Shown: one piece after another, positions 1 to 9,964 of the stretch
Layout: each line of letters starts with the position of its first letter
Numbering within the stretch: the stretch's first letter is position 1
DNA from: an uncultured Burkholderiales bacterium
Lineage (GTDB): Bacteria; Pseudomonadota; Gammaproteobacteria; Burkholderiales; Burkholderiaceae_C
Assembly (NCBI GenBank): GCA_903870145.1
Contig: CAIQBO010000029.1
Coordinates: 1 to 56,510, forward strand
Length of the DNA: 56,510 nt
Direction: 5' to 3'
Notes under the pieces: generated by a model
What the model was told of the DNA's origin: nothing
The model's database searches: none
The model's input: the letters and a program-made list of their open reading frames with translations, nothing else
Position numbers and translations under genes: made by a program

Positions 1-1158
1 ATGCGCAATTTGCTGCGCAAGATGGGGCAAAAAAGCTTCAGGCCCGGCAACGCTGCAGCCATGTTCATGTTGAACGCCACCAACCCCGAGACCATCAAAT
101 TGGCCCGGGTCGCCATGGTGGGCGTGGGCATGCGGGCCCAGCGCTGGGCCAATGACTTGCTCAAGACTTTTGGCCGCAAACAAACCAAGGCGCCGCCTGC
201 CAGCGTGGGCGCTGCGCCCATCAAAACGCAAATCATTCACTTTATCAATAAGAAAATGCCAGGCGGGTTGCCCAAAAAAACGGCTCGCGCTTTGCTTGAC
301 ATTGAAGACGCAGACTACGTCCCCATCATTCGCAACCCGCAAAGCACAACGTCAGAATCTGAAGCAGTGTTTTATTTTCCGGGTTGCGGCTCTGAGCGTT
401 TGTTCAGCCAAGTAGGCTTGGCGACCCAGGCCATGCTGTGGCACGTGGGTGTGCAAACCGTTTTGCCGCCAGGTTATTTGTGCTGCGGTTACCCGCAAAA
501 GGGCAGCGGTCAATTTGACAAGGCGGAAAAAATCATCACGGACAACCGCGTGCTATTTCATCGCGTGGCCAACACGCTGAACTACTTGGACATCAAAACC
601 GTGGTGGTCAGTTGTGGCACCTGTTATGACCAATTACAAAGCTATGAATTTGACAAAATTTTCTCGGGTTGCCGCATCATTGACATTCACGAGTTCTTGC
701 TGGAAAAAGGGCTGACCTTAGACCAGGCTGGCGCATACCTTTATCACGACCCTTGCCACAGCCCGATGAAATTGCAAGATCCCATGAAGACGGTCAAAGC
801 TTTGTTGGGTCCGCAGGTTTTAAAGTCAGAACGCTGCTGCGGCGAATCGGGCACTTTGGGCGTATCGCGCCCTGACATTTCAACGCAAGTGCGTTTTCGC
901 AAAGAAGAAGAAATCCTCAAAGCCGAGGTGTCTTTGCGCGAATCAGGAACCATTGGCGCCAAAGACAACATCAAAATACTGACCAGCTGCCCCAGTTGTC
1001 TGCAAGGTTTGTCGCGCTTTGGCGACGACCTGAAAACCGGCTTGCTCGAAGCAGACTACATTGTGGTGGAGATGGCGCGCCATATTTTGGGTGAACAGTG
1101 GATGCCCGAGTATGTGGCATCGGCCAATGCCGGTGGCATTGAACGTGTGTTGGTTTGA
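1..1158 (+). CDS. FAD/Fe-S oxidoreductase, C-terminal part with two CCG domains (5' partial)
   Basis: The visible 385 residues carry two cysteine-rich CCG domains of the heterodisulfide-reductase/glycolate-oxidase iron-sulfur type. The first has FPGCG near residue 125, LCCGY near 160 and SCGTC near 205. The second has HDPCH near 250, CCGESG near 280 and SCPSC near 330. In Burkholderiales this arrangement ends a protein of well over 1,000 residues (DUF3683 plus FAD-linked oxidase, D-lactate/glycolate dehydrogenase-like). The ATG at base 1 is therefore probably an internal methionine and the gene starts upstream of the window. The FAD domain is not visible. A membrane-associated 2-hydroxyacid dehydrogenase role is inferred from the family. 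The next gene starts 30 bases downstream on the same strand. Confidence 0.8.
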   Translation: MRNLLRKMGQKSFRPGNAAAMFMLNATNPETIKLARVAMVGVGMRAQRWANDLLKTFGRKQTKAPPASVGAAPIKTQIIHFINKKMPGGLPKKTARALLDIEDADYVPIIRNPQSTTSESEAVFYFPGCGSERLFSQVGLATQAMLWHVGVQTVLPPGYLCCGYPQKGSGQFDKAEKIITDNRVLFHRVANTLNYLDIKTVVVSCGTCYDQLQSYEFDKIFSGCRIIDIHEFLLEKGLTLDQAGAYLYHDPCHSPMKLQDPMKTVKALLGPQVLKSERCCGESGTLGVSRPDISTQVRFRKEEEILKAEVSLRESGTIGAKDNIKILTSCPSCLQGLSRFGDDLKTGLLEADYIVVEMARHILGEQWMPEYVASANAGGIERVLV

Positions 1159-1188
1159 CAGTGAACAAGCATTGAAAGAAAGTACAAG

Positions 1189-1605
1189 ATGGCTGGACTG
1201 AAACAAGACTCCCCAACGCCCCAAGCGCTGACTTTGCACGGCCAAAGCCGCGCCTTAGAGATTGGCTTTTCAGATGGCAACACGTTTCGAATTCCATTTG
1301 AGTTGATGCGCGTTTATTCCCCTTCAGCTGAAGTGCAAGGGCACGGGCCTGGCCAAGAAGTTTTGCAAACTGGCAAACGCGAAGTAGGCGTGAGCACTTT
1401 GGAGCCCGTGGGCAATTACGCCGTGCAACCAACGTTCTCAGACGGGCACAGCAGCGGTATTTTTTCTTGGGACTATCTTTATTTTTTGGGCTCAGAGCAA
1501 GACAGTTTGTGGGCCCAGTACCAGCAGCGCTTGGAAACCGCCGGTGTCAAACGCGACGACCCCATGCCGGTGGCGGCGGGCGCATCGTGCGGCCATTCAC
1601 ATTGA
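1189..1605 (+). CDS. DUF971 domain protein
   Basis: This 138-residue protein matches the DUF971 family, which resembles the N-terminal domain of gamma-butyrobetaine hydroxylase. Typical features are the IPFELMRVYSPSAEVQGHG stretch near residues 43-60 and a GIFSWDYLYFLG segment near 95-106. The biochemical role of stand-alone DUF971 proteins is not settled. The C-terminus ends in CGHSH, a possible metal-binding tail. It lies 30 bases after the Fe-S oxidoreductase gene and 12 bases before ubiE, so it is probably co-transcribed with ubiE, an order common in Burkholderiales. Confidence 0.85.
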   Translation: MAGLKQDSPTPQALTLHGQSRALEIGFSDGNTFRIPFELMRVYSPSAEVQGHGPGQEVLQTGKREVGVSTLEPVGNYAVQPTFSDGHSSGIFSWDYLYFLGSEQDSLWAQYQQRLETAGVKRDDPMPVAAGASCGHSH

Positions 1606-1617
1606 GCAAAGGCAGCC

Positions 1618-2349
1618 ATGAGCTCGACCCATTTCGGTTTTAAAACTGTCGACGACAAAGAAAAAGCCGGCCACGTGCGCGGCGTATTTGATTCGGTCGC
1701 CTCCAAATACGACATCATGAACGACCTGATGTCAGCGGGCTTGCACCGCATTTGGAAGGCTTACACGGTACAAGTGGCCAACTTGAAAGAGGGAGATCAA
1801 GTTTTGGACATTGCGGGGGGCACCGGTGATTTGGCCTTGGCATTTGCCAAAAAAGTGGGGTCAACAGGCCGCGTGGTCCACACTGACATCAACTTGGCCA
1901 TGTTGAGCACCGGGCGCGACCGCTTGGTCAACGCAGGCCTGGTGTTGCCCACTTTGGTCTGCGATGCCGAAAAACTGCCCTTTCCTGACCAGCAGTTTGA
2001 CTTGGTCAGCGTGGCCTTTGGCCTGCGCAACATGACGCACAAAGACTTGGCGCTCCAAGAAATGTGCCGAGTGCTCAAGCCTGGGGGCAAGTTATTGGTG
2101 CTCGAATTCTCTAAAGTGGCCAAACCCCTAGAGAAGGCCTACGACTGGTATTCCTTCAATGTGCTGCCCCGTTTGGGCAAGTGGGTGGCGGGCGACGATG
2201 CCAGCTACCGCTATCTGGCCGAGTCAATTCGCATGCACCCAGGGCAAGAAGAGCTGAAAGCCCTCATGAAAAATAGCGGTTTTGGCCATGTGGATTTTCA
2301 CAACTTAAGCGCAGGGGTGGTAGCCTTGCATGTCGGCATCAAATGCTGA
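1618..2349 (+). CDS. ubiE: ubiquinone/menaquinone C-methyltransferase UbiE
   Basis: UbiE methylates C-2 of 2-polyprenyl-6-methoxy-1,4-benzoquinol (and demethylmenaquinol where made) using S-adenosylmethionine. The 243 residues are full length. The N-terminus has the typical [17 protein letters not shown] signature, followed by the SAM-binding [11 protein letters not shown] motif near residue 63 and the second family signature [16 protein letters not shown]. It opens a ubiquinone gene group with ubiJ and ubiB downstream. The 3' end is 31 bases from the GTG start of the next gene. Confidence 0.97.
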   Translation: MSSTHFGFKTVDDKEKAGHVRGVFDSVASKYDIMNDLMSAGLHRIWKAYTVQVANLKEGDQVLDIAGGTGDLALAFAKKVGSTGRVVHTDINLAMLSTGRDRLVNAGLVLPTLVCDAEKLPFPDQQFDLVSVAFGLRNMTHKDLALQEMCRVLKPGGKLLVLEFSKVAKPLEKAYDWYSFNVLPRLGKWVAGDDASYRYLAESIRMHPGQEELKALMKNSGFGHVDFHNLSAGVVALHVGIKC

Positions 2350-2380
2350 TGGGTTTTTCCTGATTTTTTTCGGAGACACA

Positions 2381-3358
2381 GTGAATAAATTTTTAAGCTT
2401 CATGTTGGCCTTTTTGCTGGCCTTTGCAACCTTCAACGCTGAGGCCGCGCGCCGCATGGGCGGTGGTAAATCCACCGGCCAACAATCCAACAATGTGACG
2501 CAGCGCGAGGCGGCTTCCCCGGGGCAAGCGGCTGCAGCCAAACCTGCTGCCCCCGCCGCTGCGGCCGCCGCGGCAGCGCCTGCCAAACGGCCATGGGGCG
2601 CCATGTTGGGCGGCTTGGCAGCTGGTTTGGGCTTGGCATGGCTGGCACACAGCTTGGGCATGGGAGAAGGCTTTGGGCAAATCCTCATGTTTGCCTTGAT
2701 CGCCATGGCCGTGATGGCTGCGGTGGGCATGTTCTTGCGCTCACGCAAGGCGGCCCAAGGCAATCAGGGCATGGCTTATCAAGGCGCTGGCACCCCTGGT
2801 GCCGCCATGCCCCTGCCCCAGTACAACCCCGAAAAAGTGGGCAACGACGCCTCGGCCAGACCTTGGGAAGCCTCCAACACCCGATTTGACAGCTCTTCAA
2901 GTGCTGCAAGTGGCTCCATGATTGGTGCCGCTTTAGGGGGGTCAAGCCAGAGCGGACCCCAAAATTGGGGAGTTCCTGAAGGTTTTGACAGCATCAATTT
3001 CTTGGCTGCAGCCAAGCGCAACTTCGTCACCTTGCAGGATGCATGGGACCGCGCAGACATGGACTCCTTGCGCGCCATGATGACAGACACCATGCTGAGT
3101 GAAATCCGCAGTCAATTGGCTGAGCGTGAGAGCAATTCTCCAGGTCAGCCCAACAAAACTGAAGTAGTCATGTTGGAGGCACAGCTTTTGGGCATTGAAG
3201 AGTTGCCTGATGTTTACATGGCCAGCGTGGAGTTCAACGGCATGATTCGCGAAGAGCCTGCCACCAGCCCAAGCCCATTCCGCGAAGTTTGGAACATGAC
3301 CAAACTGAGAAATGGCAACAGCGGCTGGTTGGTTGCTGGCGTGCAAGCCTTGCAATAA
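2381..3358 (+). CDS. Tim44-like domain membrane protein
   Basis: The protein begins with a hydrophobic signal/anchor segment ending NAEAA. An Ala/Pro/Gln-rich low-complexity linker follows, then two hydrophobic segments around residues 70-110, and a C-terminal Tim44-like domain of about 150 residues with the NFLAAAKRNFVTLQDAWD region. Bacterial Tim44-like proteins are poorly characterised. I chose GTG at 2381 over the upstream in-frame ATG at 2330 because CGGAG lies a few bases before it, because it gives a clean signal sequence, and because 2330 would overlap ubiE. It sits between ubiE and ubiJ, in the same direction. Confidence 0.85.
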   Translation: MNKFLSFMLAFLLAFATFNAEAARRMGGGKSTGQQSNNVTQREAASPGQAAAAKPAAPAAAAAAAAPAKRPWGAMLGGLAAGLGLAWLAHSLGMGEGFGQILMFALIAMAVMAAVGMFLRSRKAAQGNQGMAYQGAGTPGAAMPLPQYNPEKVGNDASARPWEASNTRFDSSSSAASGSMIGAALGGSSQSGPQNWGVPEGFDSINFLAAAKRNFVTLQDAWDRADMDSLRAMMTDTMLSEIRSQLAERESNSPGQPNKTEVVMLEAQLLGIEELPDVYMASVEFNGMIREEPATSPSPFREVWNMTKLRNGNSGWLVAGVQALQ

Positions 3359-3420
3359 ATTAGCAGACAAAACACCTTCAAGGCGGGCGCAAGCTGGCCT
3401 TTGAGGAATAATTGGGGACT

Positions 3421-3969
3421 ATGGCAACACAGTCCCCTTTTTCTTTGGCCAGCGATGTGCTGGAACAATTCACCTCCAACGTACAACCGCCCCCCTGGTT
3501 GGTGGACGAGTCGGTCAACCGATTGCTGCTCCTGTTGAACCATGTGATCAGCAGCGAACCGCAAGCCATGATGAGGTTGGCGCGTCAAAAAGGGCAGCGC
3601 ATTGAACTGCACTGGAAGGGCAAAACCCTTCAACTCTCACCCACTGCTGCTGGTTTGCTTGAACGCACCCGGCAAGAAGGTTTTGATTTGCGTTTGACCT
3701 TGTCTGACCCTTCCATGTTGTCTATGGCCACGGCCTTGCTGCGCGGGGAAAAACCCAGTGTCCGCATTGAGGGGGATGTGCAACTGGCCTCTGAAGTCAA
3801 TTGGATGATGGACCACCTGCGTTGGGATGTTGAAGAGGACATGGCCGCATGGATGGGCGATGCAACTGCACACACTTTGGCGCAAGCAGGGCGTTCGTTG
3901 GCCCAAGCGCTTCGTCAATTCATGGCCCAGGGCCAACCGAGTGCTGCGCCTGAGAAAGCACCGACATGA
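3421..3969 (+). CDS. ubiJ: ubiquinone biosynthesis accessory factor UbiJ (SCP2 domain)
   Basis: The 182-residue protein has an SCP2-like lipid-binding domain, visible from [19 protein letters not shown] through the [22 protein letters not shown] region, then a helical C-terminus containing [17 protein letters not shown]. This is the UbiJ layout. UbiJ is a non-catalytic soluble factor that, with UbiK, organises the ubiquinone hydroxylase/methylase complex and presents the lipid intermediates. An in-frame TTG at 3412 is a possible alternative start; ATG 3421 is preferred. Its last bases overlap the ubiB start by 4 (ATGA), which implies translational coupling. Confidence 0.85.
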   Translation: MATQSPFSLASDVLEQFTSNVQPPPWLVDESVNRLLLLLNHVISSEPQAMMRLARQKGQRIELHWKGKTLQLSPTAAGLLERTRQEGFDLRLTLSDPSMLSMATALLRGEKPSVRIEGDVQLASEVNWMMDHLRWDVEEDMAAWMGDATAHTLAQAGRSLAQALRQFMAQGQPSAAPEKAPT

Positions 3970-5537
3970 ACCGCATTTTTCGCAGCAGCTTCATCCTTTG
4001 GACAGTCTGGCGGTTTGGGCTGCATGAGATGGTGCTGTCGAATTTCAAACACCCGAGTTTGAGATGGCTCACTCGCCTTTTTTCTTGGGGCCGAAGCCAT
4101 AAACAATCTCGGGGCGAGCGCTTGCGTTTGGCCTTGGAGAGTTTGGGGCCCATTTTTGTCAAATTCGGTCAGGTGATGTCCACTCGTCGCGATTTGCTGC
4201 CGCAAGACATTGCCATTGAATTGGCCAAATTGCAAGACCGTGTCCCGCCCTTTGCTTCGGCCATTGCTGTGGCCACGATCGAGCGTGCCTTTGGCCGATC
4301 GGTTGCGCAAATTTTTGAATCTTTTGAACACGAACCAGTGGCCAGTGCCTCGATCGCGCAAGTGCACTTTGCTGTATTGAAAGACAAGCAGGGGCAGCTG
4401 CGTGAGGTGGCGGTCAAAGTTTTGCGCCCCAACATGTTGCCCGCGATTGAAAAAGATCTCAGTTTGATGCGCATGATGGCTGGCTGGGTGGAGAGCCTGA
4501 GTGCCGACGGCAAACGTTTGAAGCCGCGCGAAGTGGTGGCCGAGTTTGATAAATATTTACACGATGAACTGGATCTGGTCAGAGAGGCCGCTAACGCCGC
4601 TCAGTTGCGCCGCAACATGCAAGGCCTGAATTTGGTTTTGATACCCGAGATGATTTGGGACTTGTGCCAGCCCGAAGTCATTGTGATGGAGCGCATGAAG
4701 GGCGTGCCGATCAGCCAAGTGGCGCAACTGCGCGAGGCGGGCGTTGACATACCGAAGTTAGCGCGTGATGGCGTCACGATTTTTTTCACCCAAGTTTTTT
4801 GTGATGGTTTTTTCCATGCGGACATGCATCCTGGCAACATTCAGGTCAGCGTGGCGCCAGAGACTCTAGGGCGTTACATTTCTCTGGACTTTGGCATCGT
4901 GGGCACTTTGACGGAACACGACAAAGAGTACTTGGCGCAAAATTTCACGGCATTTTTCAGACGCGACTACAAACGCGTTGCCGAGTTGCACATTGAATCA
5001 GGATGGGTCCCCGCAGCCACCCGCGTCGATGAACTTGAGTCTGCGGTGCGTGCGGTGTGCGAGCCCTATTTTGATCGACCTTTGAAGGAAATTTCTTTGG
5101 GCATGGTGCTGATGCGCCTGTTCCAAACCTCACGCCGATTCCAAGTGGAAATTCAACCGCAACTGGTCTTGTTGCAAAAAACGCTGCTCAATATTGAAGG
5201 ACTGGGCCGAGACTTAGACCCCGAATTGGACCTTTGGAACACCGCCAAACCTTTCTTAGAGCAGTGGATGCTGGACCAAATGGGCCCCAAAAAACTGCTC
5301 AAGCAACTGCGCGAGCAAGCGCCTCAATACGCCAAATTATTTCCGCAACTCCCGCGCTTATTGCACGCGTATTTGAAGCAACCGCAGGGTACTGCCGCAG
5401 ACCGCCAGCAAATGACCCTGTTGATTGCCGAGCAGCAGCGAACCAACCGTTTGTTGCAAGCTGTTTTATATGGTGCAATTGGTTTCATATTGAGCTTGGT
5501 GGTGATCCACTTGCTAGACCGATTCCAGCAGTTTTAA
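3966..5537 (+). CDS. ubiB: ubiquinone biosynthesis ATPase/kinase-like UbiB
   Basis: The 523 residues match UbiB, an ABC1/ADCK-family atypical kinase fold with ATPase activity required for ubiquinone synthesis. The family's KxGQ motif ([11 protein letters not shown]) is near residue 65, the Ala-rich loop (SASIAQVH) near 128, and the DFG metal-binding motif (LDFGIVGTL) near 307. Two C-terminal hydrophobic helices ([18 protein letters not shown]) anchor it to the inner membrane. The start overlaps the ubiJ stop. It is followed 11 bases later by a symporter gene with its own AAGGAG site. Confidence 0.96.
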   Translation: MNRIFRSSFILWTVWRFGLHEMVLSNFKHPSLRWLTRLFSWGRSHKQSRGERLRLALESLGPIFVKFGQVMSTRRDLLPQDIAIELAKLQDRVPPFASAIAVATIERAFGRSVAQIFESFEHEPVASASIAQVHFAVLKDKQGQLREVAVKVLRPNMLPAIEKDLSLMRMMAGWVESLSADGKRLKPREVVAEFDKYLHDELDLVREAANAAQLRRNMQGLNLVLIPEMIWDLCQPEVIVMERMKGVPISQVAQLREAGVDIPKLARDGVTIFFTQVFCDGFFHADMHPGNIQVSVAPETLGRYISLDFGIVGTLTEHDKEYLAQNFTAFFRRDYKRVAELHIESGWVPAATRVDELESAVRAVCEPYFDRPLKEISLGMVLMRLFQTSRRFQVEIQPQLVLLQKTLLNIEGLGRDLDPELDLWNTAKPFLEQWMLDQMGPKKLLKQLREQAPQYAKLFPQLPRLLHAYLKQPQGTAADRQQMTLLIAEQQRTNRLLQAVLYGAIGFILSLVVIHLLDRFQQF

Positions 5538-5548
5538 GGAGAATTGTT

Positions 5549-6997
5549 GTGTTGCTGACCTTAGTCATCGCTTATTTGCTGGTCACCATTGCCATTGGTT
5601 TGGTGGCGGCCAAACGCGTCAAGAGTTCTGCCGACTTTGCCATTGCAGGGCGGCATTTGCCTTTGGCCATGATCGTGACCACCACGTTTGCCACTTGGTT
5701 TGGCTCAGAAACGGTGCTGGGCATTCCCGCCAAATTTGTCAACAGCGGCTTGAACGGCGTGGTGGAAGACCCATTTGGCGCCGGCAGCTGCTTGATCTTG
5801 GTCGGCTTATTTTTTGCTGGCAAGTTGTACCGCATGACTTTGCTCACGATCAGCGACTACTACCGCGAACGCTACGGCCGCTCGGTTGAAGTGATTTGCT
5901 CGGTGATCATCATGCTCAGTTATTTGGGCTGGGTTTCGGCCCAGGTCACCGCCTTGGGCTTGGTGTTCAATTTGCTTTCTGCCGGCGCAATCAGCATGCC
6001 GCTTGGCATGACGATTGGTGTGGTCTCGGTGTTGGCCTACACCTTGTTTGGCGGCATGTGGTCGGTGGCTGTGACGGACTTCATGCAGATGATCATTTTG
6101 GTGGTGGGCTTGAGCGTGCTGGCGGTCTTTGCGGGCAATCAAGCCGGTGGGGCAGACAAAGTTTTGGCCTTGGCCGTCAGCCAAGACATGTTCAAGTTCT
6201 TTCCTGAACCCAATTTGAAAGATATTTTATTTTTTGTGGCAGCCACCATCACCATGATGTTTGGCTCGATTCCTCAGCAAGATGTGTTTCAGCGGGTGAT
6301 GTCGGCCAACAGTTTGCAGGCCGCCACCCGCGGCCCGATCATTGGCGGCATTTGCTACATCTTGTTTGCCTTTGTGCCGATGTTTTTGGTGGTCAGCGCC
6401 TTGATCATCATGCCCGAGAAGGCGGCTGCATTGATGCAAGAAGATCCACAAAAAGTACTGCCCACTTTGGTCATGGAGCATATGCCGTTTGCCATGCAAG
6501 TGCTGTTTTTTGGGGCCTTGTTGTCAGCCATCAAATCTTGCGCATCGGCTACTTTGTTGGCCCCCAGCGTGACTTTCACAGAAAATATATGGCGTCAATT
6601 TTTTCCGCATCAAGGTGACAAGCAAGCATTGCGTGCCATGCGCGTGACGGTTTTGGTCTTCAGCGCCTTGGTTTTGGCGTATGCGATTGCCATGCAGGGC
6701 AGCTCCATCTACGAGATGGTCTCGGGTGCTTATCAAGTCACCTTGGTCGGGGCGTTCATCCCCTTGGTTTTTGGACTTTACTGGCGCCGTGCTACCACCC
6801 AAGGCGCAATTTTCTCCATTGTGCTGGGCCTGCTGGCATGGTTGTTGTTCATGGCAACGCCAGCGGGCACTGACTTCCCAGCGCAGTTGGCCGGCGTCTT
6901 GGCCAGTTTGGTGGGCATGCTGGTGGGCTCATTAGGCCCTCAGGCGCTTGCGAATAAGCATGGCGGACACCATGCACTGCAAGGTACCGGCCTATAA
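5549..6997 (+). CDS. sodium:solute symporter family (SSF) permease
   Basis: About 482 residues with 12-13 predicted hydrophobic segments. The SSF layout is recognisable: an N-terminal helix, KSSADFAIAGR, then a FATWFGSETVLGIPAKF stretch, a GGMWSVAVTDFMQ signature and GSIPQQDVFQRVMSA. The transported solute cannot be told from sequence. The open frame extends far upstream into ubiB, but GTG 5549 follows an AAGGAG ribosome site at 5537-5542 and gives the normal family N-terminus, so I place the start there. It probably shares transcription with the ubi genes. Confidence 0.85.
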   Translation: MLLTLVIAYLLVTIAIGLVAAKRVKSSADFAIAGRHLPLAMIVTTTFATWFGSETVLGIPAKFVNSGLNGVVEDPFGAGSCLILVGLFFAGKLYRMTLLTISDYYRERYGRSVEVICSVIIMLSYLGWVSAQVTALGLVFNLLSAGAISMPLGMTIGVVSVLAYTLFGGMWSVAVTDFMQMIILVVGLSVLAVFAGNQAGGADKVLALAVSQDMFKFFPEPNLKDILFFVAATITMMFGSIPQQDVFQRVMSANSLQAATRGPIIGGICYILFAFVPMFLVVSALIIMPEKAAALMQEDPQKVLPTLVMEHMPFAMQVLFFGALLSAIKSCASATLLAPSVTFTENIWRQFFPHQGDKQALRAMRVTVLVFSALVLAYAIAMQGSSIYEMVSGAYQVTLVGAFIPLVFGLYWRRATTQGAIFSIVLGLLAWLLFMATPAGTDFPAQLAGVLASLVGMLVGSLGPQALANKHGGHHALQGTGL

Positions 6998-7035
6998 TTG
7001 AAGGCTTTGTGATACCGACCTGAGACCTTTTCATC

Positions 7036-7383
7036 ATGCCCATCTACGCCTACAAGTGTGAGTCCTGCGGACATGCCAAGGACGTTTTGCAAAAAATGTC
7101 AGACGACCCCCTAACCAATTGCCCTGCCTGTGGCGGGGGTGGCTTCAAAAAGCAACTCACGGCAGCGGGCTTTCATCTCAAGGGCTCGGGCTGGTACGCC
7201 ACTGACTTTAAAGGCGGATCTGGCGCTGGCGCACCCGCAGCCGCTGACGGCGAAGCCCCTGAAGGCGCTGGCGATGCGGTGGCTGCTCCCGCGGCAGCAC
7301 CGGGGACGGCCAGCAGCACAACGCCTGCTGCGCCAACTCCTACAGCCTCAGCTTCATGCGGCAGCTCCTGCGCCTGTCATTGA
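7036..7383 (+). CDS. FmdB-type zinc ribbon protein
   Basis: The first 60 residues form the FmdB/regulatory zinc-ribbon fold: MPIYAYKCESCGH, then CPACGGGGFKKQLTAAGFHLKGSGWYATDFK. The two CxxC pairs near residues 8-11 and 34-37 should bind one zinc. After residue 65 comes an Ala/Pro/Thr-rich linker and a C-terminal CGSSCACH tail that may bind metal. The function of this small family is unknown; regulation and ribosome assembly have been suggested for relatives. It heads a group with the DUF502 gene and aspS, an order seen in many betaproteobacteria. Confidence 0.88.
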   Translation: MPIYAYKCESCGHAKDVLQKMSDDPLTNCPACGGGGFKKQLTAAGFHLKGSGWYATDFKGGSGAGAPAAADGEAPEGAGDAVAAPAAAPGTASSTTPAAPTPTASASCGSSCACH

Positions 7384-7434
7384 TCGGTTTGGCCGTTTAG
7401 CCCTTTTGCCGTTGATCCACTGAGACCCATTTTT

Positions 7435-8112
7435 ATGCACTTGCGATTTCGCCAATATTTCCTAACCGGCCTGCTGGTTTGGTTGCCGATGGGCATCACG
7501 GTGTGGGTGCTGACGTGGTTGGTCAGTTTGCTCGACGGCATCTTCTTGGCCATCTTGGGCGCGTTGGATGCCGTGATTCCCGGCATGCACGCTTTGGCCG
7601 AGACTTTGCGGCACGTGCCTGGCTTGGGTGTACTTTTGGTGGCCTTGGTGATTTTTTCCACTGGCGTTTTTGTTACCAACTTATTTGGCCAGTGGTGGAT
7701 GCGCCAATGGGCCAAGGTCATCACGCGCATTCCTGTGGTCAGAACCATTTACAGCAGCGTCAAGCAGGTGGCCGACACCTTGTTTTCTGGCAGCGGCAAC
7801 GCATTTTCAAAAGCCTTGCTGGTGCAATACCCGCACCAAGGCGCATGGACCATCGCATTTTTAACTGGTAACCCTGGCCCTCAAGTTGCCAAGCACTTGC
7901 CCGGCGAGTGCGTGAGCGTTTACGTGCCGACCACGCCCAATCCGACCTCGGGATTTTTCTTGATGATACCCAAAGCCAATGTGGTGGAACTTGACATGAG
8001 CGTGGACGACGCCTTGAAGTACATCATCTCTATGGGTGTGGTGGTGCCCGACGAGCCAGACAGTTTGCCGACGGTGGCCCAGCCCGTAGCGCCTCCTGCA
8101 GCAGAAAAATAA
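7435..8112 (+). CDS. DUF502 family inner-membrane protein
   Basis: A 225-residue protein with two N-terminal transmembrane helices (YFLTGLLVWLPMGITVWVL and LGVLLVALVIFSTGVFVTN). A conserved soluble part follows, including PVVRTIYSSVKQVADTLF and NPTSGFFLMIPKANVVELDMSVDDALKYIIS. These are hallmarks of DUF502, whose role is unknown, although plant homologues have been linked to membrane trafficking and stress. The ATG at 7435 gives the family N-terminus (LRFRQYFLTGLL). It lies between the FmdB gene and aspS on the same strand. Confidence 0.88.
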   Translation: MHLRFRQYFLTGLLVWLPMGITVWVLTWLVSLLDGIFLAILGALDAVIPGMHALAETLRHVPGLGVLLVALVIFSTGVFVTNLFGQWWMRQWAKVITRIPVVRTIYSSVKQVADTLFSGSGNAFSKALLVQYPHQGAWTIAFLTGNPGPQVAKHLPGECVSVYVPTTPNPTSGFFLMIPKANVVELDMSVDDALKYIISMGVVVPDEPDSLPTVAQPVAPPAAEK

Positions 8113-8139
8113 ATTCTGAATTTTGAAAGACCCTTGCCC

Positions 8140-9942
8140 ATGTCCATGCGTTCTCATTACTGCGGTCTGGTGACCGAAGCCCTGTTGGGGCAAAGCGTTT
8201 CTTTGTGCGGCTGGGTCAACCGCCGGCGTGACCATGGTGGTGTGATTTTTGTCGATGTGCGTGACCGCGAAGGTTATGTGCAAGTGGTCTGCGATCCAGA
8301 CCGTGCAGAGATGTTCAGCACCGCAGAAGGCCTGCGCAATGAGTTTTGCATTCAAGTCAAAGGCTTGGTGCGGGCACGCCCTGAGGGCACCACCAACGAC
8401 AGCTTAAAGAGCGGCAAAATTGAAGTGCTCTGCCATGAGTTGATCGTGCTCAACCCCTCGGTCACGCCGCCCTTTTTGCTCGACGATGAAAACCTGTCCG
8501 AGACCACTCGCCTGACCCACCGCGTGCTCGATCTGCGCCGGCCGTACATGCAAAACAATTTGATGCTGCGCTACAAAGTCACCATGGAAGTGCGCAAGTT
8601 TTTGGACGAGCACGGCTTCATCGACATTGAAACCCCGATGTTGACCAAGAGCACGCCCGAAGGTGCGCGTGATTATTTGGTGCCCAGTCGTGTGCACGAT
8701 GGCTATTTCTTCGCTTTACCCCAGTCGCCTCAATTGTTCAAGCAATTGCTGATGGTGGCCGGCTACGACCGTTACTACCAAATCACCAAATGCTTTCGTG
8801 ACGAAGACTTGCGCGCCGACCGTCAGCCAGAGTTCACCCAGATCGATATTGAAACCTCGTTTTTGAGTGAAGAAGAAATCAGGGGCATGTTCCAGGGACT
8901 GATCAGCAGCGTGTTCAAAAAAGTTCTGAACATAGACTTGGGTGAATTTCCCATCATGACTTATGGTGACGCTATGCACCGCTTCGGCTCAGACAAGCCT
9001 GATTTGCGCATCAAATTAGAACTCACTGAGCTGACCGATGTGATGGGCGATGTGGACTTCAAAGTTTTCAGCACGCCAGCCACCACCCCGGGCGGGCGCG
9101 TGGTGGCACTGCGTGTGCCAGGTGGCTCCGAGATGAGCCGCGGTGAGATCGACGGCTACACCGAATTTGTCAAAATTTATGGTGCCAAAGGCTTGGCTTG
9201 GATCAAAGTCAACGAAGTGGTCAAAGGCCGTGAAGGCTTGCAAAGCCCCATCGTGAAAAATTTGCACGACGCAGCCATTGCCGAAATTTTGAAGCGCACC
9301 GGCGCTCAAGATGGTGACATTTTGTTCTTCGGCGCTGACAAACTTAAAGTGGTCAACGACTCTATGGGCGCGCTGCGTTTGAAGGTCGGGCTCAGTGACT
9401 TCGCTAAGAAAACAGGTTTGTTTGAAAAACGTTGGGCGCCTTTGTGGGTGGTTGACTTTCCGATGTTTGAATACGACGAAGAGGCGCAGCGCTACACCGC
9501 CGTGCACCACCCCTTCACGGCTCCGAAAGATGGCCATGAAGACTGGATGGTCACAGCGCCCGAGAAATGTTTGGCCAAAGGCTACGACATGGTGTTGAAT
9601 GGCTGGGAAATTGGCGGCGGCTCGGTGCGTATTCACCGCGCAGATGTGCAGCAAAAAGTGTTCGATGCATTGAAGATCACGCCTGAAGAGGCGCAGGTCA
9701 AATTTGGTTTCTTGCTTGACGCCTTGCAATACGGCGCCCCACCGCACGGCGGCTTGGCCTTTGGCCTAGACCGCATCGTGACTTTGATGACCGGCGCTGA
9801 CTCTATACGCGATGTGATCGCTTTTCCGAAAACTCAGCGTGCACAGTGCTTGCTCACGCAAGCGCCAAGCTGGGTCGATGAAAAGCAGTTGCGTGAATTG
9901 CACATTCGCCTGCGCACCCCTGACGTGGTCAAAACAGCCTGA
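8140..9942 (+). CDS. aspS: aspartyl-tRNA synthetase
   Basis: A class II synthetase of about 600 residues. It has an N-terminal OB-fold anticodon-binding domain ([24 protein letters not shown]). The catalytic core contains motif 2 ([19 protein letters not shown]), the bacterial GAD insertion domain, and motif 3 near the end ([16 protein letters not shown]). It charges tRNA-Asp, and in many betaproteobacteria lacking AsnRS also tRNA-Asn. ATG 8140 is preferred over TTG 8134; ATG 8146 is also possible. GAAAGA about 10 bases upstream may serve as the ribosome site. It ends 22 bases from the convergent methyltransferase gene. Confidence 0.97.
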   Translation: MSMRSHYCGLVTEALLGQSVSLCGWVNRRRDHGGVIFVDVRDREGYVQVVCDPDRAEMFSTAEGLRNEFCIQVKGLVRARPEGTTNDSLKSGKIEVLCHELIVLNPSVTPPFLLDDENLSETTRLTHRVLDLRRPYMQNNLMLRYKVTMEVRKFLDEHGFIDIETPMLTKSTPEGARDYLVPSRVHDGYFFALPQSPQLFKQLLMVAGYDRYYQITKCFRDEDLRADRQPEFTQIDIETSFLSEEEIRGMFQGLISSVFKKVLNIDLGEFPIMTYGDAMHRFGSDKPDLRIKLELTELTDVMGDVDFKVFSTPATTPGGRVVALRVPGGSEMSRGEIDGYTEFVKIYGAKGLAWIKVNEVVKGREGLQSPIVKNLHDAAIAEILKRTGAQDGDILFFGADKLKVVNDSMGALRLKVGLSDFAKKTGLFEKRWAPLWVVDFPMFEYDEEAQRYTAVHHPFTAPKDGHEDWMVTAPEKCLAKGYDMVLNGWEIGGGSVRIHRADVQQKVFDALKITPEEAQVKFGFLLDALQYGAPPHGGLAFGLDRIVTLMTGADSIRDVIAFPKTQRAQCLLTQAPSWVDEKQLRELHIRLRTPDVVKTA

Positions 9943-9964
9943 GCCTTTGCGCTCGCACAGCCCG

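Noticed and set aside
5234..5548. In-frame 105-codon upstream extension of the symporter gene
   Set aside because: It lies inside ubiB, lacks any membrane or family sequence, and GTG 5549 has a good ribosome site and the normal symporter N-terminus.
9016..9747. Long open frame (243 codons) on the minus strand inside aspS
   Set aside because: It is antisense to a strongly conserved synthetase and shows no recognisable domain; it is a shadow of codon bias.
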